This document shows positions 21,752 to 32,504 of a stretch of DNA of 46,146 bases, piece after piece. The DNA is taken from contig JBAJNM010000012.1 in the NCBI GenBank assembly GCA_036881865.1, forward strand, positions 1 to 46,146, read 5' to 3'. Under the pieces are notes generated by a model. The model ran no database searches. It had not been told where the DNA came from and saw only the letters and a list, made by a program, of their open reading frames with translations. A program made the translations under genes and the position numbers. How positions within the stretch are numbered: the first letter of the stretch is position 1; each line of letters begins with the position of its first letter. This stretch comes from Parvularculales bacterium. Lineage in GTDB: Bacteria > Pseudomonadota > Alphaproteobacteria > JAPOUT01 > JBAJNM01.

Positions 21752-24700
21752 TTAATTGTTCATGCCGGATTTGGCATACTCATCGAGCCGGCAGAACGTG
21801 TTGACCAGTTTCATCTGCTCAATGTTGCCACACGGGATTTCCAACAGTTTGGGATTGACCACCATGACGGCCAGACATTGTGCACGGGAGAGGGCAACAT
21901 TCAGACGGTTCCTGCTGTAGAAAAACTCAACGTGGCGGGGCAGGTCTTCGGCACCGGATGTGACCATTGAAATCAGCACAATGGGCGCTTCCTGCCCCTG
22001 AAACTTATCAATGGTGCCAACTCTGGCATTGCCCGGAAGGATGAAGCGCAGGTAATTCACCTGTACGTTATATGGAGAGATCACCAGCATATCATTCTCG
22101 GTAATCGGGCGTGTACTGCCATCACCATCGGTGAATTCCTGCCCGAGTAAGGCTTGATATGTGGTTTGGATAATCTTGCCTTCTTCAACGCTCTTTTGCG
22201 AGCAGCCTTCATGGTCGGCCGGGACGACCACAATACCCTCATTGGGCAGGTCAACGTTTTGTAAATTCAGGCTGCGCCCGGCGGTGCTTTCACGGGCCGT
22301 CAAACGGCCATCGTAAAAGGCATCGGAAACAAACCGGCAGATGCTGGGTCTCATGCGCCGGGTCTGATCCAGAAAGACGCCACGCTCGGCCGGAATGGTG
22401 GAACGTCCCTCCAGCAGGAACTCCAGCACCGACAATCCGGCTTCACCCGGATGCACGCCTTGAATGGGTTGTCCTAATTGCATCTGGTCTCCCACCAGAA
22501 TGATGTTTCTGGTAGCGGTCGCCATTGCCACGACGTTAGCGGTAGAAACCTGCCCGGCCTCATCAATGAACAAATAATCCAGATGCCCGTTAAAATGTGG
22601 ATTGGCGAAGGTCCATGCCGTTCCGGCAAACAGGTCTGCATCAGGATCCATATCTTCGGTTTTGGTTTCTGAGTGAATGAATTGCCTGTTAAAGAACGTC
22701 TCATCATTGCCATCAGTGGCTTTTTTGACGCCACAAAACTGTACGCCTTTTTCGGCGGCAATATCTTCCACTCTTTCCAGCAAATTATGAATGGCCTTGT
22801 GAGAATTGGAGGTAACTCCGATTTTTTTGCCACGTTTCATTAGATCCACAATGATATGGCTACTGGTGTAGGTCTTGCCCGCCCCCGGAGGACCCTGGAT
22901 AAACAGGCAACTGTTATCTAATGCAACAATGGCTTCCAGTGCGCCGTCTTGCAGATTGCCGGTAGTGATGACAGCGTCATCAGGCTGTTTACCCCGGATA
23001 CGCGGCGCATTGCGGGCCAGTAAATCCGTGGCAGCATGGGGGGCATCCGGGGCTTGCAGAACATGATCTGCATAGCGGTAAATGGCCGAACGGATGTCTC
23101 TGGTGCTAATTGGGCCCGGTGGGCCAATGGAAAGATTATTCGGCAGCGAGTCTCTGTAGGCTCCGCGCCTGATCTTGACGATGCACGCATCGTCATCAAG
23201 ATCAACAATGGTGCCGGCACTTTCCATCGTTTCAACGACAATGGGTTGCGATCCGACCGTCAACTTGTAGTCCTGTGGTGGAAAACGGTAGGTGTAAATA
23301 AGGGAGCGCTGTTCAGGTACCGGAGCACACATCTGCTGCAATCCACCAAGACATTCGGTGTCATCAATTAGCTCGTCTTCAAATTTATTCCGGCGTTCAA
23401 AACTGCTCCACCATTGCGGCTTGGCTTCACGGTTATGAAATTCCAGCAAATGGGACAGCCGTTCATTAAGAGGTGGTGGATTATCCTTGGTGACTCCCAA
23501 GCGGGCCTTATATTTTTCGTATTCTATTTCCCAATCTTTTCGTTGCCGGTTTTCTTCCCCGGACTTTTCCGGTTGCCCCTTGAACCATGGCGTATCTTCG
23601 GGTCTGAGAGTGAGTAGCCATTCGCGTAGCAAATGGGTGGAAACACAATCCACCCTGTTATAATCGGCAATCTCCTGCAATAATTCGCCTGCACCGGTTT
23701 CGCGCCATTTGTTATAGACGATGATGCTGTCAGTTGCCGTTGTTACCTCACCGTCGCGCTCACCCATGTAAAAAACCTCTAAATTTTTGAGTGAATAGCC
23801 CGGCTCGGAAGTGCAAATGCTCTCACGCACAACCTGATACAGATCAATAAATTTCCGGTTGCGGAGCAGATTGTCCAGTTGTTCTTCACACACCGCGTAA
23901 CGGCAGGCCAGACGCTTGAGCGCTGTCGTTTCATAGTGGTTGTAGTGATAAATATGGGCAGACGGATACCCGGCCAGATGATTGGCTAAAAAACCCATAA
24001 AGCGCTCAAAAGATTTTTTCTCTTCTTTATGATCATGCGCCCAAAATGGATTGAATAGATTTTCTCCGTCTTTGACGTAATAAACCCCGATAAGATATTC
24101 CAGACCATCAGGATAAAGTGGGTCGCCTTCCATATCGAAGAACAGATCGCCATCATTCGGCATAGGTATGCGGGCAAAGCCTTTGTCCGGCGGAGATGAA
24201 ATAATTTCGCACTTGTTCTCGCCTGTCTTCGCTTTGTGGCACTGCAAGACCGCCTGGGAACGCAGGCGTAGGAATACATCGCCGTTGAGGTCGGGAATCA
24301 CGGCATCGGGGGTTGTGCCGGCCAGAGCGGCAACCGTTTGAACACCGGCCTCCCGCAGTTTGTTCATCTGTGAGCGCCGGATATTTGCCACAAGGCTTAA
24401 GTGATCATCTTCCTCCCACCGCATTTTACAACCGTCACGCCACTTGCAAAAAGTACAATGGCTACATGGCTCAGGATATGAATCGGCAGTAAGGTTCCGG
24501 ACATAATTTTCAAAACGCCCCCTGGTGCGGGTGTAGTAATAGAAGAAGTCGGCCACCCGGAAGCTGCGCTTTTCCTGATTACCTAAAACCAGATGCATAT
24601 TGGCCGGGCGTAAGCCCTGCAATTTCGCCAGCAACTCCGAATAGACACACAGTTGCATGATGTGTTTGGGGGCAACCGTCCGCGCCAGTTTAGTATCAAG

Positions 24701-25093
24701 CACCTCATAGCTGAAATCGCCCAGGCGGGAAGGCCTGTCGCATCTAATCAGAAAATCGGCATCCCCCCGCCACGGTGTGTCAAAGAAAACGGCCTGATAA
24801 ATCACATCTGCGCCGGATTGTAAGGCATCCAGCGTCAGTTTAGCCCTATCCTTCAAATTTAGGTCTTTGGGGATGTCAACAACGGTATTGCCCTTATCCT
24901 TCAGACACCGGAGACAGGCAACCTCATGCTCCAGCCCTTTGCTCTGTAGCAACTGGTTTATCGGGCTGTCATCGGTAGTCTCCATGTCCTCATCCAGCGC
25001 CTTCATATCAAGCAGGCTGGCATGGTGGCATCCTAAGAAGGTGGCCATGTCCGAAGGTGAGTAGAGAATCTGATCGTTATCGTACCGCTGCAT
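21752..25093 (-). CDS. TM0106-type nuclease-exonuclease-helicase
   Basis: Three activities can be read in order. A RecB-like PD-(D/E)xK nuclease has GDADFLI (about residue 109) and VLDTKLA (about 134). A Cys cluster, CSHCTFCKWRDGC (about 210-222), together with an upstream Cys (FLGCHH), probably holds an Fe-S cluster. An RNase H-like DEDD exonuclease follows (FFDMEGD near 320, then HYNHYET, YSLKNLE and YNRVDC). The C-terminal Upf1/Dna2-like SF1 helicase has Walker A GPPGAGKT (about 735), FIDEAGQ, GDQMQLGQP, QTRRM and TIDKFQGQEA. The protein is complete, and the key motifs are intact. A role in DNA or RNA end processing, repair or antiviral defence is possible. The gene stands alone, with no methylase or specificity partner. 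Confidence 0.85.
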   Translation of the reverse strand: MQRYDNDQILYSPSDMATFLGCHHASLLDMKALDEDMETTDDSPINQLLQSKGLEHEVACLRCLKDKGNTVVDIPKDLNLKDRAKLTLDALQSGADVIYQAVFFDTPWRGDADFLIRCDRPSRLGDFSYEVLDTKLARTVAPKHIMQLCVYSELLAKLQGLRPANMHLVLGNQEKRSFRVADFFYYYTRTRGRFENYVRNLTADSYPEPCSHCTFCKWRDGCKMRWEEDDHLSLVANIRRSQMNKLREAGVQTVAALAGTTPDAVIPDLNGDVFLRLRSQAVLQCHKAKTGENKCEIISSPPDKGFARIPMPNDGDLFFDMEGDPLYPDGLEYLIGVYYVKDGENLFNPFWAHDHKEEKKSFERFMGFLANHLAGYPSAHIYHYNHYETTALKRLACRYAVCEEQLDNLLRNRKFIDLYQVVRESICTSEPGYSLKNLEVFYMGERDGEVTTATDSIIVYNKWRETGAGELLQEIADYNRVDCVSTHLLREWLLTLRPEDTPWFKGQPEKSGEENRQRKDWEIEYEKYKARLGVTKDNPPPLNERLSHLLEFHNREAKPQWWSSFERRNKFEDELIDDTECLGGLQQMCAPVPEQRSLIYTYRFPPQDYKLTVGSQPIVVETMESAGTIVDLDDDACIVKIRRGAYRDSLPNNLSIGPPGPISTRDIRSAIYRYADHVLQAPDAPHAATDLLARNAPRIRGKQPDDAVITTGNLQDGALEAIVALDNSCLFIQGPPGAGKTYTSSHIIVDLMKRGKKIGVTSNSHKAIHNLLERVEDIAAEKGVQFCGVKKATDGNDETFFNRQFIHSETKTEDMDPDADLFAGTAWTFANPHFNGHLDYLFIDEAGQVSTANVVAMATATRNIILVGDQMQLGQPIQGVHPGEAGLSVLEFLLEGRSTIPAERGVFLDQTRRMRPSICRFVSDAFYDGRLTARESTAGRSLNLQNVDLPNEGIVVVPADHEGCSQKSVEEGKIIQTTYQALLGQEFTDGDGSTRPITENDMLVISPYNVQVNYLRFILPGNARVGTIDKFQGQEAPIVLISMVTSGAEDLPRHVEFFYSRNRLNVALSRAQCLAVMVVNPKLLEIPCGNIEQMKLVNTFCRLDEYAKSGMNN

Positions 25094-25255
25094 GACCCTG
25101 CCCCAAATCCTGATTTCCCCGACAACTTACCCGTCATGTATGGAAATTATGGAACTTACTATACAATAGCTCCCAAATGGGGGGATGACGTCACGCCCGT
25201 AAGATACTACATTAAAGAGTAAGCAAAACAACGGAACGGCGGAAGTATCAATTTT

Positions 25256-26191
25256 ATGACAGACTCTCTCCATAATCAGGGCAATGGCGTTGACGGCACC
25301 CAGGGCAGCACCCCGAACGGCAGTTTCATTATTGAGACAACGGCGGAAAAATTCGCCGCCGATGTTATGGAGGCCTCAATGCAGCTTCCCGTTATTGTGG
25401 ATTTCTGGGCTCCGTGGTGCGAGCCATGCCGCCAGTTGACGCCTGTTCTGGAAAAAATCGTATCCGCCGCAAATGGCGCCGTCCGGTTGGTCAAACTCAA
25501 CATCGAAGACCATCCCGCTATTGCCCGGCAGTTGCAGGTTCAATCTATTCCGGCGGTATTTGCCTTTCGTAACGGACGCCCCGTAGACGGATTTATGGGA
25601 GCCCTGCCGGAAAGTCAGGTGCGGCAATTTATCTCTAAGCTTGCGGGCGGTGATGTTGGGCCAACCCCTGCCGAAGCTCTTATTGAGGCAGCCGGTGCCG
25701 CCCTTCAGCAAGAGGATCTGGCTGCCGCCGCTCAGGCCTATGGACAGGCACTCCAGCAGGAGCCGGAAAACCCCGCCGCCATCGGCGGACTGGCTCAGTG
25801 TTATCTGGCCATGGGAGACAATGAGGGTGCCCGCAAGACACTGGATATGGCACCGGAGGCTTTAGCAAGTCATCCTGATATTGCCGCCGCCCGGGCAGCC
25901 GCGGCTCTGGCGGAGAAATCCGGTGACCTGGGGGAGTCCTCCGCTCTTGAGGCGCGGATAGCGGATAATCCTGACGACTTTGGGGCGCGTCACGATATAG
26001 CGCTTATTCTTGGCGGTGCGGGACGGAAAGAAGAGGCGGCACAGCATCTTTTGCATATCATAGAACGCAACCGGAACTGGAATGATGAGGCCGCCCGCAA
26101 GCAGCTTCTTGAGTTTTTTGATGCATGGGGGCCAACAGACCCGGCCACCGTTGATGGGCGGCGCAAACTGTCTTCCATTTTATTTAGCTAA
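25256..26191 (+). CDS. Thioredoxin-TPR chaperone (CnoX/YbbN-like)
   Basis: The N-terminal thioredoxin domain contains VDFWAPWCEPCRQLTPVLEK with an intact CxxC (WCEPC), unlike the E. coli homologue, which lacks the first Cys. Helical TPR-like repeats rich in Ala follow from about residue 130 (ALQQEDLAAAAQAYGQALQQ). Such proteins protect unfolding or oxidised clients and hand them to GroEL or DnaK. It heads a plus-strand group with the Lon-N-like and Trm112-like genes, the latter two following within 16 and 33 bp. Confidence 0.9.
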   Translation: MTDSLHNQGNGVDGTQGSTPNGSFIIETTAEKFAADVMEASMQLPVIVDFWAPWCEPCRQLTPVLEKIVSAANGAVRLVKLNIEDHPAIARQLQVQSIPAVFAFRNGRPVDGFMGALPESQVRQFISKLAGGDVGPTPAEALIEAAGAALQQEDLAAAAQAYGQALQQEPENPAAIGGLAQCYLAMGDNEGARKTLDMAPEALASHPDIAAARAAAALAEKSGDLGESSALEARIADNPDDFGARHDIALILGGAGRKEEAAQHLLHIIERNRNWNDEAARKQLLEFFDAWGPTDPATVDGRRKLSSILFS

Positions 26192-26207
26192 ATCATGACT
26201 CAAAATT

Positions 26208-26900
26208 ATGTCTCAAAACGCCCGCAAAACCACTTTTGATGATTTACCTGACACGCTGGCGGTCTTTCCATTAGGCCGGGCGTTGTTGTTGCCGCGCACT
26301 CAACTGCCGCTCAATATATTTGAGCCGCGTTATCTTGCCATGATTGATGATGCCCTTGCCGGAAACCGCCTGATTGGCATGATACAGCCCAAAGAGGCCG
26401 ACACCCCCGGGCAGAAAGATGATTCTTCCTATGAAGCCGATAGTCCCGAGCTTTATAGTGTTGGTTGTGTGGGCCGCATAACGGCATTTTCAGAAACTGA
26501 CGACGGACGGGTTTTAGCGTCTTTGACCGGTATATGCCGTTTTGAGATCGTAGAAGAAATAAAAACAGACACTCCCTACCGGCAATGCCGCATGTCTTTC
26601 GAGCAATTTGCCCATGACTTAAAAGAAGACCATGGTGCCGATGTAGTAGACCGCGACAGTTTGCTCGCCGTTCTTAAAAAATGGTTGACGCGCCATGAAA
26701 TGCAGGCCGACTGGCAAGCCATCAACCAGTCATCCAATGAGCAGCTCGTAAATTCTTTATCGGCCATCTGCCCCTATGGGGCGCGTGAAAAACAGGCCCT
26801 TCTGGAAACGGAGTCACTGGAGAAGCGTAATCAGGTTTTAATCGCCTTGACGGAAATGGCGTTGGCACAAAATGACGATCAGGAAACACGCCTTCAATAG
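26208..26900 (+). CDS. Lon substrate-binding-domain protein
   Basis: This stand-alone version of the Lon protease N-terminal domain begins with TLAVFPLGRALLLPRTQLPL and NIFEPRYLAMIDDAL, the family signature, and continues with VGCVGRITAFSETDDGR and SLTGICRFEIVEEI. The ATPase and protease domains of Lon are absent, which is normal for this family. It probably binds unfolded or specific proteins; the position after the thioredoxin-TPR gene agrees with a protein-quality role. Confidence 0.9.
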   Translation: MSQNARKTTFDDLPDTLAVFPLGRALLLPRTQLPLNIFEPRYLAMIDDALAGNRLIGMIQPKEADTPGQKDDSSYEADSPELYSVGCVGRITAFSETDDGRVLASLTGICRFEIVEEIKTDTPYRQCRMSFEQFAHDLKEDHGADVVDRDSLLAVLKKWLTRHEMQADWQAINQSSNEQLVNSLSAICPYGAREKQALLETESLEKRNQVLIALTEMALAQNDDQETRLQ

Positions 26901-26933
26901 AAGCACATTCAGGAAAAACACACGGAAACACCC

Positions 26934-27173
26934 ATGCCCCCCACAGAAGACAAAAAAGACGTAAAAGACAAAAAAGACACCCCCGCCACAGGAGAGGTTT
27001 CCCCCAAATTGCTGGAGATCCTCGTCTGTCCGGTAACACGCGGTCCTTTGCGCTATGACCGGCACGCTCAGGAACTCATTTCCGATCAGGCGCGGTTGGC
27101 CTATCCCATTCGTGACGGCATACCGATTATGTTGCCGGAGGAAGCCCGCTCACTGGACGATACGCCGGCCTGA
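26934..27173 (+). CDS. Trm112-family protein
   Basis: The core [18 protein letters not shown] and [19 protein letters not shown] is characteristic of Trm112/YcaR proteins. The N-terminal 20 residues are a charged Lys/Asp tail. The single Cys (CPVTRGPL in place of CPxC) shows that the zinc site of eukaryotic Trm112 is not preserved, as in other alphaproteobacterial members. Eukaryotic relatives activate methyltransferases; a bacterial partner is unknown. Its 3' end overlaps the convergent FAD hydroxylase gene by 24 bp. Confidence 0.9.
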   Translation: MPPTEDKKDVKDKKDTPATGEVSPKLLEILVCPVTRGPLRYDRHAQELISDQARLAYPIRDGIPIMLPEEARSLDDTPA

Positions 27174-28352
27174 TTGTTCTGCCACTCTTTCAAGAGACTG
27201 CCGCAGAGGGGTCAGTTCATCCAGAACCGACAGTCCCAGCCGGCGCACAAAACGGGGCAAGGAACCGGGGCACCCAAAAACTTTATGCAGGCCGTCCAGC
27301 CCCATGGCCAGCGCCGTATTGTCAAACCGCCGGCGGCGCTGATAGCCCTCAAGAACGTTAAGGCTGCCGATATCAAGCCCTATACGGCGGGCATCCTCCA
27401 GCACATTCACCAGGGTCGCTACGTCTTTTAGTCCCATATTGAACCCCTGACCGGCAAGAGGATGCACGCCGTGGGCGGCATCTCCTACCAACGCCAGACG
27501 CGGCTTTACATACTCAAGAGCCAGCCTGAAAGAAAGCGGCCACAGGCCGGGAGGTCCCTCACCCTGCATTTCTCCGAGGTTGTCATTGATACGTTGTTGC
27601 ACCTCGTGACCCAGTTCATGGGAGTCAAATTGCGCCAAAGCATGCGCCACATCCGGCTTTTCCACCCATACCAGCCCGCTACGATGGAGTGCCGTCGCGT
27701 CTGGCGGTAAAGGCAACAGGGCCAACGGTCCTGCCGGGAAAAAATACTGATACGCCACCCCCTCATGAGGTTTTTCATGCGTTAAAACACCCCCGAGCCC
27801 GGTGCGGTTGTATGGATGCTCAACCGTTGCGATGCCGGCCTCCCGGCGGCGCGCCGACCGCGCCCCGTCGGCCGCACAACACAACGCCCCCTCAAAAGAC
27901 ACATCCCCCGTAAGTGCCGCCCTTATGCCACTATCCCCACTCTCAAACGTCTCAATGTGAGAGTTGGCATAAAGGCTAATCCCGCTTTGACGGTTCACAC
28001 AATTTTCCAGTATTACCCGTAAATCCCCGTACTTTACGGTGAACGCCAGAGCCTCACCCTCTCCGCCCTCTCTCTGCCCGAAGCGTATATCAAACTCATC
28101 ATCACACCCCTCACCATGACAATCTGCAATCGCCATTTGCAAAACCGGCTGAGAGCAATCCCCAAGCTCAAGACCAAGCTTTTGTAAAAAGTCCCGGGAG
28201 GCCGGCGTTAATGCAAAAACACGCGAGTCAGGTGCAGTTTCATCAGATATTGAGGGATCAATAAGAGCAACCTCAAAGTCCCGCTGCGCCAGCGCCAATG
28301 CCAACGCCAGCCCTACCGGACCCGCACCCGCTACCAGAACGCTGTCTTGCAT
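27150..28352 (-). CDS. UbiH/UbiF/COQ6-family FAD hydroxylase
   Basis: The protein has the aromatic-ring hydroxylase fold: [15 protein letters not shown] binds the ADP of [18 protein letters not shown] and the [21 protein letters not shown] region bind the rest of the flavin. This family hydroxylates the ubiquinone ring precursor. The specific position (C5, C6 or C1) cannot be told from sequence alone. ATG 28352 places the FAD motif at the usual distance; further GTG codons upstream run into the neighbouring gene. It follows the PQQ dehydrogenase gene by 34 bp on the same strand. Confidence 0.9.
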   Translation of the reverse strand: MQDSVLVAGAGPVGLALALALAQRDFEVALIDPSISDETAPDSRVFALTPASRDFLQKLGLELGDCSQPVLQMAIADCHGEGCDDEFDIRFGQREGGEGEALAFTVKYGDLRVILENCVNRQSGISLYANSHIETFESGDSGIRAALTGDVSFEGALCCAADGARSARRREAGIATVEHPYNRTGLGGVLTHEKPHEGVAYQYFFPAGPLALLPLPPDATALHRSGLVWVEKPDVAHALAQFDSHELGHEVQQRINDNLGEMQGEGPPGLWPLSFRLALEYVKPRLALVGDAAHGVHPLAGQGFNMGLKDVATLVNVLEDARRIGLDIGSLNVLEGYQRRRRFDNTALAMGLDGLHKVFGCPGSLPRFVRRLGLSVLDELTPLRQSLERVAEQSGRRIVQ

Positions 28353-28386
28353 CACACTGCCTGCCACACTCTTTAGTTCTCTGCCG

Positions 28387-30576
28387 CTAGTTCTCTGTCT
28401 CCAGTGCCGCCGCCCTGTCTTGTGTGGCACGGGTTACAATATAACCGTAGATCTTTTCCGCATCCTCACGGCTTAACAAATCACCAAACGAGGCCATACC
28501 GTTATCTTTAAGGAGACCGTCTAATACGATGTCGTAAAACTGATCGTGAACCCCCGGAGACATGCGCCGCAAATCCGGCAATACACCACCACTCACCACC
28601 AATGCTCCATGACACAGGCCGCAATAGTTCATGTATAAAACTCCGCCTTCCGCCAGCGCGTCGGCGCTTATATTGACGTCCGGTTGTTCAGGAATGGTGG
28701 TATCCAGCGCCGTTAGCACAGGCAAGCGCCCCTTCGCCCCCAACTTGAATGTCAGCAAGCGGCCATCATTGCCATAACGCGCCGCCGCAGACGTACGCGC
28801 ATCACCGGATGGAACCCCGACACCGCCCCATCCGGCCATAATCGCAATATATTGCTCACCGTCCACCATATAGGTCACCGGCGGTGCAATAATGCCCGTC
28901 AGCACCGGAGCCTCCCACAGTATCTGGCCGCTATCCGCCGCATAGGCCACAAAGCGGCCGTCGCCCGTACCCTGAAACACCAGATTTCCTGATGTCGTCA
29001 AAACACCGCCGTTCCAGAAGTCAGTATGCTCAACAACCCAGCGCTCCTGACCCGCCACCGGGTCCCACGCTTTCAGATAACCGCTATTAACGGGTAGCTC
29101 CGGCAGAGCATTAATGGTCTCTACATACTTGCCCCAGTCCAGACCCAAATTCCACCAGCCGGGGGATTCAGTGAAAGTGCCGCGTTCTTTCCATTCCTCA
29201 CTGAGGTTATAAATGCCTGCTACCTCCTGAGCCGGGATATACACCAGCCCCGTTTCAGGATTATACGCCATGGGTTGCCAATTATGACCACCGTTAGCAG
29301 ACGGCAAAATAAATTGCGTTGTCTTGTCATAATTCAACTCTTCATTTTCAACCGGTCTGCCGGTTTGCATATCCACATGAGAAGCCCAGGTTACCGTTAC
29401 ATACTTATCGGCACGCAACAGTTCACCCGTCTCACGGTCAAGGACATAGAAAAAACCATTCTTGGGCGCCTGCATCAAAACCTTGCGGGGCTCCCCGTCA
29501 ATCTCCATATCCGCCAGAATAATATGCTGCGTCGCCGTGTAATCCCAATTATCCCCCGGTGTTGTCTGATAATGCCAGATCAGGCGGCCCGTATCAGGGT
29601 TAAGGGCAATAATGGAAGATAAAAACAGATTATCCCCGCCACCGGGAGAACGGATATGACGCGTCCACGGCGACCCGTTGCCCACACCCACATACAACAT
29701 GTTCAGGTCAGCATCATAGGCCATGGAGTCCCACGCCGTGCCGCCACCGCCAATCTCCCACCATTTGCCGCCCTTCCATGTTTCAGCGGCCATGACAAGC
29801 TCCGGATGCTCAAACGGTTTGTCAGGATTACCCGGCACCGTATAAAACCGCCATACCAACTCGCCGCTATCGACATCGTATGCAGAGACATATCCCCGCA
29901 CGCCCAGCTCTGCACCACCGTTACCGATGATAATTTTATCCTTAATAATGCGTGGAGCGCCGGTGATGGTATAAGGCTTGCTGCGGTCAATCGTATTGAC
30001 CTGCCATATCTCATTGCCTGTTCCGGCGTCCAGAGCGATCAACCGGCCATCAAAACTGGCGACATAAACACGGCCCTTCCAGACAGCCACGCCGCGGTTC
30101 ACCACATCGCAACACCCGTAGCGCGCCCACTCGCCGGGGACTTCCGGATCATATTCCCATAACTCTTCACCCGTTGCCGCGTTCAGCGCCTGAACAATGC
30201 CCCACGTACCGGTGGTATAAAGCGTACCATCGACAACAATGGGAGACGCCTCCAGCCCGCGTGTCGTGCCCGTCTCATAAGACCATGCCAGGCCTAAGTC
30301 CTGCACATTGTCGTCGGTAATCTGGTCAAGGGGCGAAAACCGTTGCTCATCATACGTGCGCCCATGGGCCAGCCAGTTCTCCGGCTCACTGTCGGCTGCT
30401 ATAATCCGTGCACCATCAATAGCCCCTGCCCCCTCCGATACCTGCGCCAGACCTCTGTCTATACCCCCGGCAACCCATACCCCCGCCATCAATGCCAGAA
30501 GCACCACTCCGGTCATCGGAGTCTTTGACGGAGGTTTTAATGTCGTCTGGTTGTTTGCTGTTGCACTCTCAGGCAT
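28387..30576 (-). CDS. PQQ-dependent alcohol dehydrogenase with cytochrome c domain
   Basis: This quinohaemoprotein oxidises alcohols in the periplasm and passes electrons to a cytochrome or quinone. The eight-bladed propeller has the adjacent-Cys disulfide motif YGCCD, tryptophan-docking repeats (e.g. LNAATGEELWEYD, LDAGTGNEIWQV), and DNWDYT with the catalytic Asp. Two residues after that Asp lies Thr, not the second Asp that marks lanthanide-dependent XoxF-type enzymes, so calcium is the likelier cofactor. A C-terminal cytochrome c domain has CGLCH and a Met in RRMSPG or GMASF. An N-terminal hydrophobic segment (MTGVVLLALMAGVWVAGG) exports it. ATG 30576 follows AGAGG. No PQQ-synthesis genes are in view. 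Confidence 0.9.
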   Translation of the reverse strand: MPESATANNQTTLKPPSKTPMTGVVLLALMAGVWVAGGIDRGLAQVSEGAGAIDGARIIAADSEPENWLAHGRTYDEQRFSPLDQITDDNVQDLGLAWSYETGTTRGLEASPIVVDGTLYTTGTWGIVQALNAATGEELWEYDPEVPGEWARYGCCDVVNRGVAVWKGRVYVASFDGRLIALDAGTGNEIWQVNTIDRSKPYTITGAPRIIKDKIIIGNGGAELGVRGYVSAYDVDSGELVWRFYTVPGNPDKPFEHPELVMAAETWKGGKWWEIGGGGTAWDSMAYDADLNMLYVGVGNGSPWTRHIRSPGGGDNLFLSSIIALNPDTGRLIWHYQTTPGDNWDYTATQHIILADMEIDGEPRKVLMQAPKNGFFYVLDRETGELLRADKYVTVTWASHVDMQTGRPVENEELNYDKTTQFILPSANGGHNWQPMAYNPETGLVYIPAQEVAGIYNLSEEWKERGTFTESPGWWNLGLDWGKYVETINALPELPVNSGYLKAWDPVAGQERWVVEHTDFWNGGVLTTSGNLVFQGTGDGRFVAYAADSGQILWEAPVLTGIIAPPVTYMVDGEQYIAIMAGWGGVGVPSGDARTSAAARYGNDGRLLTFKLGAKGRLPVLTALDTTIPEQPDVNISADALAEGGVLYMNYCGLCHGALVVSGGVLPDLRRMSPGVHDQFYDIVLDGLLKDNGMASFGDLLSREDAEKIYGYIVTRATQDRAAALETEN

Positions 30577-30717
30577 TGCTCTTACCTCTCTGTCTACCCC
30601 TCCCTGTACGTTCATTATCCACCCCGTAATTCCCTTCAGCCTACGGCAAACCATCCCCCTCTTTCAAGACAACCCTGTACACCATAAAAACATCCTATTT
30701 TTCAAGAAAATATCTAG

Positions 30718-31125
<408 letters not shown>

Positions 31126-31271
31126 CCCACCTTATCTGTAAACCACCTTACCCCCTCCCCCGCCTACTTTATGCCTAAAATAGGCGCAATACGCATATCA
31201 TGAAACAGCGATCCAATCGTGAGATAACGATCAAAAAAATAACTGAAAATCAAAAAGGATAAAGACAGATC

Positions 31272-32504
31272 ATGAATGACATCCAAATAGGCGCCGACGT
31301 ATTTTTTGTGTTAACGGGGGCCATTTTGGTTTTCGCCATGCATGCGGGCTTTGCTTTTCTTGAGGTGGGAACTGTTCGCCACAAAAATCAGGTGAACGCT
31401 TTGGTGAAAATCCTCGCGGATTTCGCCGTATCAACGGTGACGTACTTTATTATTGGCTATTTCGTTGCTTATGGGGCTCATTTCTTCTATGCGGCTGCCA
31501 TTCTGGATGGCAGTTCTACAGCCCCGGGTGTTGAGTTCGCCCCTCAGGGATTAGATCTGGTCAAATTCTTTTTTCTGGCTACTTTTGCAGCCGCCATACC
31601 GGCGATTATCTCCGGCGGTATTGCAGAGCGGGCCCGCTTCTGGCCACAGGTCACAGCGGTTGTGGTGCTGGTGGGGCTCGTCTATCCGCTCTTTGAGGGC
31701 ATCGTGTGGAACGGCAATCATGGAATACAGGACTGGCTTGAGGCCACCTTTGGTTTCCCCTTCCGTGACTTTGCAGGTTCAGTGGTCGTTCATGGTATTG
31801 GTGGCTGGCTGGCTCTTAGCGCTGTCCTTCTTTTGGGTCCGCGCCTTGGGCGCTACCAAAGAGATGGATCTATTGTCGGTATTCCACCGTCAAGCATACC
31901 GTGGTTGTCGCTGGGGTCATGGCTGTTGTGTATCGGATGGTTTGGCTTCAATGTCATGACGGCGAACTCTCTTGAGGGTATCTCCGGACTGGTCGCCTTA
32001 AACTCTTTGTTGGCCATGGCAGGCGGCATAATTTGCTCTCTTATTGTAGGACGCAACGATGCGGGCTTTATTCATAACGGTGCCCTTGCGGGTCTGGTCG
32101 CCGTGTGCGCCGGTTCAGACATTATGCATCCCCTCGGAGCCCTCGTGACCGGCGGCATAGCGGGTGCTTTGTTCGTATTCTTTTTTGAGCGGTGTCAAAA
32201 CCGCTGGCGCATTGACGATGTGCTCGGCGTATGGCCTCTTCATGGCCTGTGCGGCGTATGGGGTGGCGTGGCAGCCGGTATATTCGGGCAGGAACTTTTA
32301 GGCGGACTGGGTGAGGTCTCACTGCGCTCACAAATTGTGGGCAGTGCGATGGGAGCCGCTTACGCCTTTATTACCGGCTATGTGCTGTATGGCACTTTGC
32401 GCTTCTTTATTGGTATTCGCCTGAACCCCGGACAAGAATATGCCGGTGCGGATCAATCTATTCACCGTGTTGATGCTAATCCGGAGGCCGGTATACGACC
32501 ATAA
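31272..32504 (+). CDS. amtB: Ammonium transporter
   Basis: The protein has about eleven membrane segments and the family residues: the twin His in VVVHGIGGW and PLHGLCGVWG, DFAG before the first, and the GFAFLEVGTVRHKNQVNALVK N-terminal region. It conducts ammonium into the cell under nitrogen limitation and is gated by the upstream PII protein. No N-terminal signal peptide of the E. coli type is present. Its TAA stop overlaps the start of the aminotransferase gene (TAATG), a sign of coupled translation. Confidence 0.95.
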   Translation: MNDIQIGADVFFVLTGAILVFAMHAGFAFLEVGTVRHKNQVNALVKILADFAVSTVTYFIIGYFVAYGAHFFYAAAILDGSSTAPGVEFAPQGLDLVKFFFLATFAAAIPAIISGGIAERARFWPQVTAVVVLVGLVYPLFEGIVWNGNHGIQDWLEATFGFPFRDFAGSVVVHGIGGWLALSAVLLLGPRLGRYQRDGSIVGIPPSSIPWLSLGSWLLCIGWFGFNVMTANSLEGISGLVALNSLLAMAGGIICSLIVGRNDAGFIHNGALAGLVAVCAGSDIMHPLGALVTGGIAGALFVFFFERCQNRWRIDDVLGVWPLHGLCGVWGGVAAGIFGQELLGGLGEVSLRSQIVGSAMGAAYAFITGYVLYGTLRFFIGIRLNPGQEYAGADQSIHRVDANPEAGIRP

